Shown piece by piece: positions 9,241 to 16,185 of a DNA stretch of 40,239 nt. The notes under the pieces were generated by a model, which was given only the letters and a program-made list of their open reading frames with translations, did no database searches and was not told the origin of the DNA. The position numbers were made by a program, and so were the translations under genes. Source of the stretch: Streptomyces griseus (GTDB lineage Bacteria; Actinomycetota; Actinomycetes; Streptomycetales; Streptomycetaceae); contig MUNB01000023.1 in NCBI GenBank assembly GCA_002154345.1, forward strand, positions 1-40,239, written 5' to 3'. Numbering within the stretch: the first letter of the stretch is position 1; each line of letters begins with the position of its first letter.

Positions 9241-9262
9241 CAGCCGGCCGCCCGGCCGGCTG
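9241..9262. promoter_or_regulatory. Perfect 10-bp inverted repeat upstream of the reductase gene
   Basis: CAGCCGGCCG and CGGCCGGCTG separated by 2 bp, in the leader 27 nt before the ATG at 9289. It could be a second TetR site or an mRNA hairpin near the ribosome-binding site (GAGGAG, 9278-9283). Confidence 0.4.
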
Positions 9263-9288
9263 CCTACCTACCTACCTGAGGAGCAGTC

Positions 9289-10134
9289 ATGATCGTGGTG
9301 ACGGGTGCGACCGGCAATGTCGGACGGACGCTGGTGCCGCTGCTGGCCGAGGCGGGCGAGGAGGTCGTGGCCGTATCGCGGCAGCCGCACCCCGCCGGGC
9401 TTCCGGCCGGGGCCCGGCACGCCCGGGCCGATGTCGGCGACGCCGCGAGCATGGCGCCGGTCCTCGAAGGCGCCGACGCCTTCTTCGTGCTCCTGGGCGG
9501 CGAGCTCAACGGCCGGGGCGAGCGCCCGAAGGCACTGCTGGACGCGGCCGTGGCCGCCGGGGTGAAGCGGGTCGTCCTGCTCTCCTCCCAGGTCGGTGCC
9601 ACCCGCCCCGAGGCGCTTTCGCACGCCCGCCTGCGGGAGTTCGAGGCGGCCGTGCGCACGGCCGGACCGGACTTCACCGTCCTGCGCCCGGGCGGTTTCG
9701 CCTCCAACGCCTTCGCCTGGGCCCAGTCGGTCCGCACGCGGCGCACGGTGTTCGCCCCGTTCGGGGATGTGGCGCTGCCCGTGATCGACCCGGCGGACAT
9801 CGCCGCGGTCGCCGCCGCCGCGCTGAGCGAGGACGGTCACGCGGGCCGTACGTACGAGCTGACCGGCCCCGAGGCCATCAGCCCCCGCCGCCAGGCCGCG
9901 GTGATCTCCGAAGCCCTGGGGGAGGAGGTGGCCTTCGTGGAACTGTCCCGGGAGGAGGCCCACGAGCACCTGGCCCGGTTCATGCCGGAGGAGGTCATCG
10001 GCGGCACCCTGGACGTCCTCGGCCTCCCGCTGCCGGCCGAGCAGGCGGTCGGCTCCGACGTGGAGAGCGTCCTCCGCCGCCCGGCCCGGCCCTTCGGGGA
10101 ATGGGTCGCGCGCAACCTGCCGGCCTTCCGCTAG
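9289..10134 (+). CDS. NAD(P)H-binding reductase, NmrA/atypical SDR family
   Basis: 281-aa atypical short-chain dehydrogenase of the NmrA/quinone-reductase group. The N-terminus is a Rossmann strand-turn-helix MIVVTGATGNVGRTLV with the TGxxGxxG dinucleotide motif. VVLLSSQVG and FTVLRPGGFASNAFAW are typical of the family, and a variable substrate-binding lobe follows. The classical YxxxK pair is not obvious, as expected for NmrA-like members that sense or reduce with NADPH. ATG 9289 has a good GAGGAG site 6 nt upstream. Divergent from and probably repressed by the adjacent TetR protein. Confidence 0.87.
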   Translation: MIVVTGATGNVGRTLVPLLAEAGEEVVAVSRQPHPAGLPAGARHARADVGDAASMAPVLEGADAFFVLLGGELNGRGERPKALLDAAVAAGVKRVVLLSSQVGATRPEALSHARLREFEAAVRTAGPDFTVLRPGGFASNAFAWAQSVRTRRTVFAPFGDVALPVIDPADIAAVAAAALSEDGHAGRTYELTGPEAISPRRQAAVISEALGEEVAFVELSREEAHEHLARFMPEEVIGGTLDVLGLPLPAEQAVGSDVESVLRRPARPFGEWVARNLPAFR

Positions 10135-10144
10135 CCCTGACTCC

Positions 10145-10176
10145 GGAGGCGCGGAGGCGCGGAGGCGCGGAGGCGC
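10145..10176. repeat. GGAGGCGC tandem repeat (4 copies)
   Basis: Four perfect 8-bp copies in the convergent spacer behind the reductase gene. No hairpin or promoter role is apparent. Confidence 0.85.
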
Positions 10177-10212
10177 CCGCACCCGCACCCGTGCCCGGGC
10201 CCGTACCCGGAG

Positions 10213-10252
10213 CCGACGCGGCCGTGCCCGGACCCGACGCGGCCGTGCCCGG
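10213..10252. repeat. 19-bp direct repeat (2 copies)
   Basis: CCGACGCGGCCGTGCCCGG occurs at 10213-10231 and 10234-10252, 2 bp apart, in the same convergent spacer as the 8-bp repeat. Confidence 0.85.
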
Positions 10253-10277
10253 CGCCGGATCCGGGAGACGGCCGAGC

Positions 10278-11042
10278 TCAGGCCGCGGCGCCCCCATCGA
10301 TGACCAGGTCGCCGCCGACCACGGAAGCGGCGTCCGGAGAGGCCAGATACAGCACGGCCGCCGCGACCTCGGCGGTGGAGGAGACGCGCCCCAGCGGCGA
10401 CGCGCCCTTCATCCGGTCGGCGCGGTCGGCGTCGGTCTCGCCCGGCAGCAGCGACATGGTGGTGGCGGACGCGCCGGGGCTGACGGCGTTGATGCGGATG
10501 CCGTCGGCGATGTGGTCCAGGGCGGCGGCCCGGGTCAGGGCGGAGACGGCGGCCTTGGTGGCGATGTAGCCGGCCGCGCCCGGGATACGGGTGTGGGCAC
10601 CGAGGTTGGAGGCGATGTTGACGATCGCGCCGCCCGTGGGCTGCTCGCGCATCCGGGCGACTTCGGCCTGGAGGCAGAGGAACACCCCGGTGACATTGAT
10701 GTCGAGCAGCGTGCGCCAGTCCTCCTCCGGGAGGTCGCCCACGGGTGCGCCGCCCCTGAAGACGCCCGCGTTGTTGACGGCGACATCGAGGCTGCCGAAG
10801 TGTTCGACGGTGCGGCGGACCAGCGTCCTGACGTCCTCGGACCGGGTCACGTCCGCGGTGACCGCGGCCGCGGACCCGCCCTCCTTCTCGATCAGGGCGA
10901 CCGTCTCGTCGAGCGGTCCGGCGGTACGCCCGGCCGCGACCACCGAGGCCCCCTCGGCGGCGAAGGCGAGGGCGACGGCCCGGCCGATGCCGGAGCCCGC
11001 GCCGGTGACGAGGACGGTCCTGCCGGTGAAACGTGCGGTCAT
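10278..11042 (-). CDS. Short-chain dehydrogenase/reductase (classical SDR)
   Basis: 254-aa NAD(P)-dependent oxidoreductase. It shows the cofactor motif TGAGSGIGRA, the NNAG stabilising motif, the active-site Ser region, and the catalytic YIATKAA (YxxxK). The C-terminal VVGGDLVIDGGAAA is typical of the glucose-1-dehydrogenase/FabG-like group. ATG 11042 is preceded by GGAG at good spacing. It follows the MFS gene by 27 bp on the same strand, so the two are probably co-transcribed under the upstream TetR regulator. Substrate unknown. Confidence 0.9.
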   Translation of the reverse strand: MTARFTGRTVLVTGAGSGIGRAVALAFAAEGASVVAAGRTAGPLDETVALIEKEGGSAAAVTADVTRSEDVRTLVRRTVEHFGSLDVAVNNAGVFRGGAPVGDLPEEDWRTLLDINVTGVFLCLQAEVARMREQPTGGAIVNIASNLGAHTRIPGAAGYIATKAAVSALTRAAALDHIADGIRINAVSPGASATTMSLLPGETDADRADRMKGASPLGRVSSTAEVAAAVLYLASPDAASVVGGDLVIDGGAAA

Positions 11043-11069
11043 GGTGACGACTCCTGGGTCGGTGCGCGG

Positions 11070-12470
11070 TTACGTGGATGGCTGTGCGGTACGGGAGTTG
11101 AGGAACGCGGCGGCGGCGAGAACGGCCGCCGTCGCGGCGAGTGAGGCGGGGTCGGAGCCGAGGGTGAGCAGGGCGGCGAGGACGACGGTCGGGCCCAGCT
11201 CCATCGCGGTGTTCATGACGCCGCCCGCGAGCCCGGTCTGGCGCGGCTCCACTCCGTCGGTCGCGAGAACAGCGGCCCCCGCGAAGGAGGCGGCGGCCCC
11301 GGCCGGCAGCAGGAGCAGCCCGGGGAGGAGCCCGTACGCGTACGGGATGTGCGGCGTCAGGCCGGTGAGCGCGAGCAGCGCGAGGCCCGTCGCGGCGGCG
11401 GTGAGCCCGGCGGTGGTGACGGCGGGCGCTCCGTACCTGGCGATGAGCGGACCTGCCGTACGGCCCGAGACGAGCAGCGCCACCGCGAAGGGAACGAAGG
11501 CGGCGGAGGTCTGCAGCGCCGGCCAGCCGCGCTCCTGCTGCAGATGGAGCGAGAGGAGGATGAACGTCGTGGCGGTCCCGGCGGCGGTCAGACCGACGGC
11601 GGCGAGGGCGAGGGCCCTGCGGCGGTCGCGGAGGAACGCGAGGGGGAGCAGCGGGTCGTGGGAGCGGCGCTCGGCGGCCAGGAACATCACGAGGAGCGCG
11701 GCCCCGCCGAGCAGAGGAACCAGGACGGCCGTCGAACCCCAGGGGCGGGCGTCGGTGAGGACGAGTCCGTAACTGGCCAGGGTGATCCCGGCGGTCGAGA
11801 GCAGCGCGCCCGGCAGATCCAGGGAGCGGCCGGGGCCGCCGACCGGCGTCACGGGCAGCAGTCGCGGCCCGAGGGCGAGGGCGAGGACGGCCACCGCGAC
11901 CGGGACGGCCTGGGTCGGCCGCCAGGACGCGAACGCCGAGACGACCCCGGAGAGCAGGTGCCCCGCGGTCGCACCGAGCATCGAGAGCCCGCCCCAGGTG
12001 GCCATCGCCCGTCCGTACGCGGCGGGTCGGGGGAAGAGCGCGCGCAGTACGGACATGGCGGCGGGCGCGGCGAGCGCGGCGCCCACGCCCTGCGCGAAGC
12101 GGGCGGCGAGCAGCGTGCCCGGCCCCGGGGCGAGCAGCGCGGCGAGCGACGCGGCGCCGAACACGAGCAGCCCGGCGGTGAGGGCGCGCCGCCCGCCGAA
12201 ACGGTCGGCGACGCGGCCGCCGAGGAGTAACAGCCCGGAGAAGGACAGCCCGTAGGCGGAGCTGAGGAGGATCAGGTCGGCCCGGTCGAGCGAGAACGCA
12301 CGGCCGATCCGGGGCAGCGGCACGATGAGGGCGGTGAGCGCGAACAGCAGCGATATCTGCACGGTGCCGAGCAGCGCGAAGGCGGGCCCGGGCGCGGGCC
12401 CGCGCCCGGGGGAGACGGATGAGGTCGTGACGGTCTCGGTCGTGGTGTCCCAGCGCGGTGTATCAGCCAT
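11070..12470 (-). CDS. MFS drug-efflux transporter
   Basis: 466-aa major facilitator with 12-14 hydrophobic helices, of the EmrB/QacA-like drug:H+ antiporter type. The first cytoplasmic loop carries motif A (GGRVADRFGGRRALTAG), followed by the helix with RFAQGVGAALAAPAAM. The N-terminal ~30 residues are hydrophilic (Thr/Ser/Pro). ATG 12470 has GGGGGAG just upstream. A sequence matching one in front of the neighbouring tetR gene ends 10 bp before the start, so it is probably repressed by that TetR protein. It exports an unknown toxic compound; the downstream SDR may modify the same compound. Confidence 0.9.
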   Translation of the reverse strand: MADTPRWDTTTETVTTSSVSPGRGPAPGPAFALLGTVQISLLFALTALIVPLPRIGRAFSLDRADLILLSSAYGLSFSGLLLLGGRVADRFGGRRALTAGLLVFGAASLAALLAPGPGTLLAARFAQGVGAALAAPAAMSVLRALFPRPAAYGRAMATWGGLSMLGATAGHLLSGVVSAFASWRPTQAVPVAVAVLALALGPRLLPVTPVGGPGRSLDLPGALLSTAGITLASYGLVLTDARPWGSTAVLVPLLGGAALLVMFLAAERRSHDPLLPLAFLRDRRRALALAAVGLTAAGTATTFILLSLHLQQERGWPALQTSAAFVPFAVALLVSGRTAGPLIARYGAPAVTTAGLTAAATGLALLALTGLTPHIPYAYGLLPGLLLLPAGAAASFAGAAVLATDGVEPRQTGLAGGVMNTAMELGPTVVLAALLTLGSDPASLAATAAVLAAAAFLNSRTAQPST

Positions 12471-12480
12471 TGCTCCCCCG

Positions 12481-12497
12481 ATATTTGACTGATCGTT
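12481..12497. promoter_or_regulatory. Predicted TetR operator at the MFS start
   Basis: ATATTTGACTGATCGTT matches 16 of 17 bases of the reverse complement of 13216-13232 in front of tetR. Two near-identical AT-rich sites in otherwise GC-rich DNA, one before each gene, are the expected signature of a shared repressor. Confidence 0.65.
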
Positions 12498-12549
12498 CTT
12501 TTATGGGCCCATGGAGTCACCCGGTGGGGTGTCGTGCAATTGCCGATCC

Positions 12550-12581
12550 GGGCAGCCGGGCAGCCGGGCAGCCGGGCAGTC
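12550..12581. repeat. GGGCAGCC tandem repeat (3 exact + 1 variant copies)
   Basis: Copies at 12550, 12558 and 12566, then GGGCAGTC at 12574, in the spacer between tetR and the MFS gene. Role unknown. Confidence 0.8.
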
Positions 12582-12607
12582 GAGCAGCCAGGCGGTCGGG
12601 CGGTCGC

Positions 12608-13192
12608 TCAGTCGAGCAGGGTCAGCGCCTGCGCGGCGGCGTCCCGCACCCGGCCCGGGTCGTCCGACGCCTTGCCCACGACCCGCAGGCCCTGCATCAG
12701 CACCAGGAGCATCCGGGCGAGCGCGCGCGGATCGCGGTCCGTGGGCAGCTCGCCCTGCGACCGGGCCCGTACCAGTGCCGAGTGCAGCAGGGTCTCGACA
12801 TGACTCCAGCTTGCCTCGACCCGCCGGGCCGCCGCCGGGTCGTGCGGGCCCAGCTCGGCGGCCGTGTTGGTGACGAAACAGCCTTGGGTGCGGTGGTCGT
12901 CGGCGTTCGCCTCGGCGGCGAACCGCCGCACGAGGGCCCGTACGGCGGGCAGTGCGGGACCGGGCTGGGACAGCTCTCCCAGCAGGGCCGGATCGCGGTT
13001 CTCGTTGTACCGGTCCAACGCCTTCAGATACAGCTCGTGCTTGTTGCCGAAGGTGGCGTAGATGCTGGCGCGCCCGATGCCGAGGTGCTCGACCAGGTCC
13101 GCCATCGAGGTCGCCTCGTAGCCGCGCCGCCAGAACAGCTCAAGGGCTGCCTGCAGTGCGGCTTCGGGGTCGAATTCCTTGGTCCTGGCCAC
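12608..13192 (-). CDS. TetR-family transcriptional regulator
   Basis: 194-aa repressor. The HTH is near the N-terminus (YEATSMADLVEHLGIGRASI, then YATFGNKHELYLKAL), close to the AcrR/NemR-like group often controlling efflux or reductase genes. The C-terminal domain has the TNTAAELGPHD segment typical of TetR_C_16-like members. GTG 13192 begins directly at MARTKEFDPEAAL, the conserved N-terminus. It is upstream of and co-directional with MFS-SDR (137-bp gap), and matching operator-like sites precede both. It probably autoregulates and controls the efflux unit. Confidence 0.9.
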   Translation of the reverse strand: MARTKEFDPEAALQAALELFWRRGYEATSMADLVEHLGIGRASIYATFGNKHELYLKALDRYNENRDPALLGELSQPGPALPAVRALVRRFAAEANADDHRTQGCFVTNTAAELGPHDPAAARRVEASWSHVETLLHSALVRARSQGELPTDRDPRALARMLLVLMQGLRVVGKASDDPGRVRDAAAQALTLLD

Positions 13193-13215
13193 GCTCGAAC
13201 TCTAGGTGATACTGA

Positions 13216-13232
13216 AACGATCGGTCAAATAT
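13216..13232. promoter_or_regulatory. Predicted TetR operator overlapping the tetR promoter
   Basis: Reverse complement is ATATTTGACCGATCGTT, one mismatch from the site before the MFS gene. It overlaps a minus-strand -35-like TTGACC, followed 18 nt later by TAGAGT (-10-like), so binding would give autorepression. Confidence 0.65.
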
Positions 13233-13290
13233 TACGAGAGGTGCCCGGGATGCCAGGGTTGCCGAGGACGCTGACCGGATCGGCGAGGGC

Positions 13291-13320
13291 CCGGCTCAGC
13301 GACGGCCGGCTCAGCGACGG
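13291..13320. repeat. 15-bp tandem duplication at the 3' end of the response-regulator gene
   Basis: CCGGCTCAGCGACGG occurs twice in tandem (13291-13305, 13306-13320). The second copy contains the stop codon of the response regulator (13311-13313), so the end of the reading frame lies inside the duplication. Confidence 0.8.
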
Positions 13321-14039
13321 CCCGGCGGGACCAGCCCGGCCTCGTACGCGGAGATGGCCGCCTCCACCCGGTTGCGTACGCCCAACTTCGCGAGCACCGC
13401 GCTGACATGAGCCTTCACCGTTCCCTCGACCAGGTGCAGACGCCCCGCGATCTCCGCGTTGGACAGCCCCGCCCCGATGCCGGCCAGCACGTCGTGTTCC
13501 CGCTCCGTCAGCCGCTCCAGCGAGCGGTGGGGGTGCGCGGCCCGGTGCGCGCGCAGCCCGGCGATGACCCGGCTGGCGACCCGCGGGGAGAGGTAGGCCC
13601 CGCCGGCGCCCACGGCCCGTACCCCGTTGAGCAGTTCCCTCGGGTCGTCCGCCTTCAGCAGGAAACCGTCGGCGCCCTCCTCCAGGGCGCGGGTGACGTA
13701 TGCGTCCTGGCCGAAGGTCGTCAGCATGATCACGCCGACCGGCGGCAGCTCGCGGTGGAACCGCGCCACCGCCGTCAGACCGTCCAGGCCGGGCATCTGG
13801 ATGTCCAACAGCACGACGTCCGGCCGGTGTCGACGGGCGAGCGCGAGGGCTTCGTGCCCGTCGCCCGCCTCGGCGACCACGTCGACCCGCGGGTCCCTGG
13901 CCAGGATGGCCCGTACCCCGGCCCGGACCATCGCCTCGTCGTCGGCCACCAGGACCCGGACGGGCCGGCTGCCCGCCGCCGTCTCTTCCCCGTCTTCCCG
14001 GTCTCCCACGTCTTCCATGCGGCCTCCCCCGTCTTCCAC
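13311..14039 (-). CDS. NarL/LuxR-family response regulator
   Basis: 242-aa two-component regulator. The receiver domain spans about residues 26-145 with acidic pair VADDEA, phospho-acceptor D79 in VVLLDIQMPGLDG, the switch Thr in MLTTFG, and Lys in FLLKAD. The LuxR helix-turn-helix covers about 173-235 (LTEREHDVLAGIGAGLSNAE). I use ATG 14039; ATG 14018 (MEDVGDRED) also fits, as the first 25 residues are a non-conserved acidic leader. It is divergent from the ABC transporter and kinase genes, so kinase, regulator and transporter likely form one signalling unit, as in BceRS-like or cell-envelope stress systems. Confidence 0.9.
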   Translation of the reverse strand: MEDGGGRMEDVGDREDGEETAAGSRPVRVLVADDEAMVRAGVRAILARDPRVDVVAEAGDGHEALALARRHRPDVVLLDIQMPGLDGLTAVARFHRELPPVGVIMLTTFGQDAYVTRALEEGADGFLLKADDPRELLNGVRAVGAGGAYLSPRVASRVIAGLRAHRAAHPHRSLERLTEREHDVLAGIGAGLSNAEIAGRLHLVEGTVKAHVSAVLAKLGVRNRVEAAISAYEAGLVPPGRR

Positions 14040-14087
14040 GCGGCGAGCCTACGGCCGGGGCGCCACCGTACGAACGGCCCCCGGACC

Positions 14088-14122
14088 GTACGCCCGAAGA
14101 TCCGCCCGAAGGCGGGGCGTAC
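14088..14122. promoter_or_regulatory. Inverted repeat in the regulator/ABC divergent spacer
   Basis: GTACGCCC (14088-14095) and GGGCGTAC (14115-14122) are perfect 8-bp arms. The spacer holds a nested hairpin CCGCC-CGAA-GGCGG. It sits between the response regulator and the ABC operon, a good place for the regulator to bind (inferred). Confidence 0.4.
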
Positions 14123-14235
14123 CCCCGACGAAAGGCAGGACACCGCTGCCGATCGACCGATGGGCCGGGCGGCCGCCGGCTCCTAGCGTCGGTTCCGTAC
14201 AGGCGAACGCGGCCACCGACCAGCGAAGGAACTCC

Positions 14236-15243
14236 GTGATCACCCTCCAAGGACTCACGAAACGCTACGGCGAAACCCTCGCCGTGGACCGGCTGACCTG
14301 CGAGATCAAGGCCGGCAGTGTGACCGGGTTCCTCGGCCCCAACGGCGCCGGGAAATCCACCACGATGCGCATGATCCTGGGCCTGGACCATCCCACCCGG
14401 GGCCGGGCCCTGATCGCCGGCCGCCCGTACGCGAGCCTGCGCCGCCCGCTGTGCGCGGTCGGCGCGATGCTCGACGCCCGGGCCGTCCACCCGGCCCGTT
14501 CCGGCCGTACGCACCTCGTCGCCCAGGCCCGGGCCAACGGCATCCCCGTGCGCCGCGTGGACGAGGTGCTGGAGACGGTGGGCCTGACCAAGGCGGCCCG
14601 CCGGCCCGCGGGCACGTACTCGCTCGGCATGAGCGGGCGGCTCGGAGTGGCGGGCGCGCTGCTCGGCGACCCTCCGGTGCTCGTGCTGGACGAGCCGGTC
14701 AACGGCCTCGACCCGGACGGCGTGCGGTGGATCCGCCGGCTCGTCCGCGACCAGGCGGCGGAGGGACGCACGGTGTTCCTCTCCAGCCATCTGATGAGCG
14801 AGATGCAGCTGACGGCCGACCGTCTCGTCGTCATCGGGCGGGGCCGCCTGCTGAGCGACACGTCCATGGCGGACTTCCTGGCCGCCGCCTCTCCCGCGTC
14901 GGCGCGCGCCGTGGTGCCCGACCCCGAGGAACGGGCGACGCTGGTACGCCGTCTGATGACGGCCGACGGCGTGAGCGTCGAGACGTCCGCGGCGGGCGAA
15001 CTCACCGTCGAGGGCCGCACCGCCGCCGAGATCGGCGACCTCGCCCACCACTGCCGGGTCCGGCTGCACGGGCTGAGCGACGTCCGGGTCTCGCTGGAGC
15101 AGGCGTACATGGACCTGACCGCGCGCAGCGTGGAGTACGCGACGGGCGGCGGCGCGAAAACACCGCACGGACCCGCCCCTCTCACCCGCCTCACGTCACC
15201 CACGTCACCCACCTCAACCGCCGACGAAGGGAAAGCACAGTGA
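14236..15243 (+). CDS. ABC transporter ATP-binding protein (ABC-2 type)
   Basis: 335-aa ATPase with Walker A GPNGAGKST, a degenerate signature LGMSGRLGVA (instead of LSGGQ), Walker B VLVLDEPVNGLDPDG and the H-loop in SSHLMSE. The degenerate signature is usual in ABC-2 exporters of the bacitracin/antibiotic-resistance type. GTG 14236 starts at the conserved MITLQGLTKRYG. A Thr/Pro/Ser-rich tail follows the domain. The stop overlaps the permease start (GTGA at 15240-15243), so the two are translationally coupled. Partner of the permease downstream; exported substrate unknown. Confidence 0.92.
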   Translation: MITLQGLTKRYGETLAVDRLTCEIKAGSVTGFLGPNGAGKSTTMRMILGLDHPTRGRALIAGRPYASLRRPLCAVGAMLDARAVHPARSGRTHLVAQARANGIPVRRVDEVLETVGLTKAARRPAGTYSLGMSGRLGVAGALLGDPPVLVLDEPVNGLDPDGVRWIRRLVRDQAAEGRTVFLSSHLMSEMQLTADRLVVIGRGRLLSDTSMADFLAAASPASARAVVPDPEERATLVRRLMTADGVSVETSAAGELTVEGRTAAEIGDLAHHCRVRLHGLSDVRVSLEQAYMDLTARSVEYATGGGAKTPHGPAPLTRLTSPTSPTSTADEGKAQ

Positions 15244-16016
15244 CCACGACGACACCCTCCGGCCGGGTCGCTCCGGGCGGCTTCGCCGGGGCCATCGCCT
15301 CCGAGTGGACCAAACTGTGGTCGGTCCGAGCCGCCTACCTCTGTCTCCTCGCGGGCCTGGCGATCACCGGCGTCTTCACGTACTACTACGCCTCGATCGC
15401 CCGTATCAACGAGCATCCGATGGAGCCGGTCGGGAACGCGGCGGCCTCCTCCGCGGTCCTCAGCCAGTTCGCCGTCGTCATCCTGGCCACGGTCACGGTG
15501 ACCTCGGAGTACGCGACGGGGAGCGTGCGGGCTTCCCTGCTGTGGGTGCCCCGGAGGCATCGGGTCCAGGCGGCGAAGGTGCTGGTGGTGGCCGTCGTCT
15601 CGTACGCCGTCGGCGTCGTGTACGCGGTCGTGGGCACGGCGGTGGCATGGGGGGCGTTCGACGGACGGGCCTCGTTCGAGGCCGGTACGACACTCCGGCA
15701 GGCTCTGGCCGTCGGTCTCTACCTGGCGCTCGTCGCCGCGCTGGCGGTCGGGACCGCGTTCGTCACACGTCATCCGGCCGGAGCGCTGTCGATCCTCGTC
15801 ACCCTGCTGTGGGCGCTGCCGACCGTGCTCCTGGGGGTCGGGGGCCCGGAGCTCGCCACCGTCAACGACTCTCTGCCGCACGGTGCGGGGGACCACTTCA
15901 TGCGCGCCGGCATCGAGGGTCCGTACGCGTCGGCGACGGCGGTCCTGATCGTGACGGCGTGGGCGGCGGCGGCACACCTGGCCGGCCTGTACGTGCTGCG
16001 CCGCCGGGACGCCTGA
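15240..16016 (+). CDS. ABC-2 type transporter permease
   Basis: 258-aa integral membrane protein with six predicted helices. The N-terminal pattern (FAGAIASEWTKLWSVRAAYL) is the standard entry of ABC-2 permeases, and TSEYATGSVRASL is the conserved first-loop motif of this exporter group. Starts at GTG 15240 overlapping the ATPase stop by 4 bp. It forms the membrane channel for the preceding ATPase and is probably in one transcript with the kinase gene, 169 bp further on. Confidence 0.9.
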   Translation: MTTTTPSGRVAPGGFAGAIASEWTKLWSVRAAYLCLLAGLAITGVFTYYYASIARINEHPMEPVGNAAASSAVLSQFAVVILATVTVTSEYATGSVRASLLWVPRRHRVQAAKVLVVAVVSYAVGVVYAVVGTAVAWGAFDGRASFEAGTTLRQALAVGLYLALVAALAVGTAFVTRHPAGALSILVTLLWALPTVLLGVGGPELATVNDSLPHGAGDHFMRAGIEGPYASATAVLIVTAWAAAAHLAGLYVLRRRDA

Positions 16017-16088
16017 CCGGGCGCCGGGCGGGCCGGTCCTGTCGCGAGGAATCACGCAGAATCGACCGGACCGGCCACAGAATCCACC

Positions 16089-16153
16089 GGGTCCACCGGA
16101 TCGGCCGGCAGATCACCGGGTCCACCGGATCGGCCGGGTCCACCGGATCGGCC
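16089..16153. repeat. 18-bp repeat, 3 copies, in the kinase leader
   Basis: GGGTCCACCGGATCGGCC occurs exactly at 16089-16106, 16118-16135 and 16136-16153, between the permease stop and the kinase start. It may be a structural mRNA feature or simple slippage product. Confidence 0.85.
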
Positions 16154-16185
16154 AGGAGCCCCATCGGAAGGACGGTCGCCGCACC

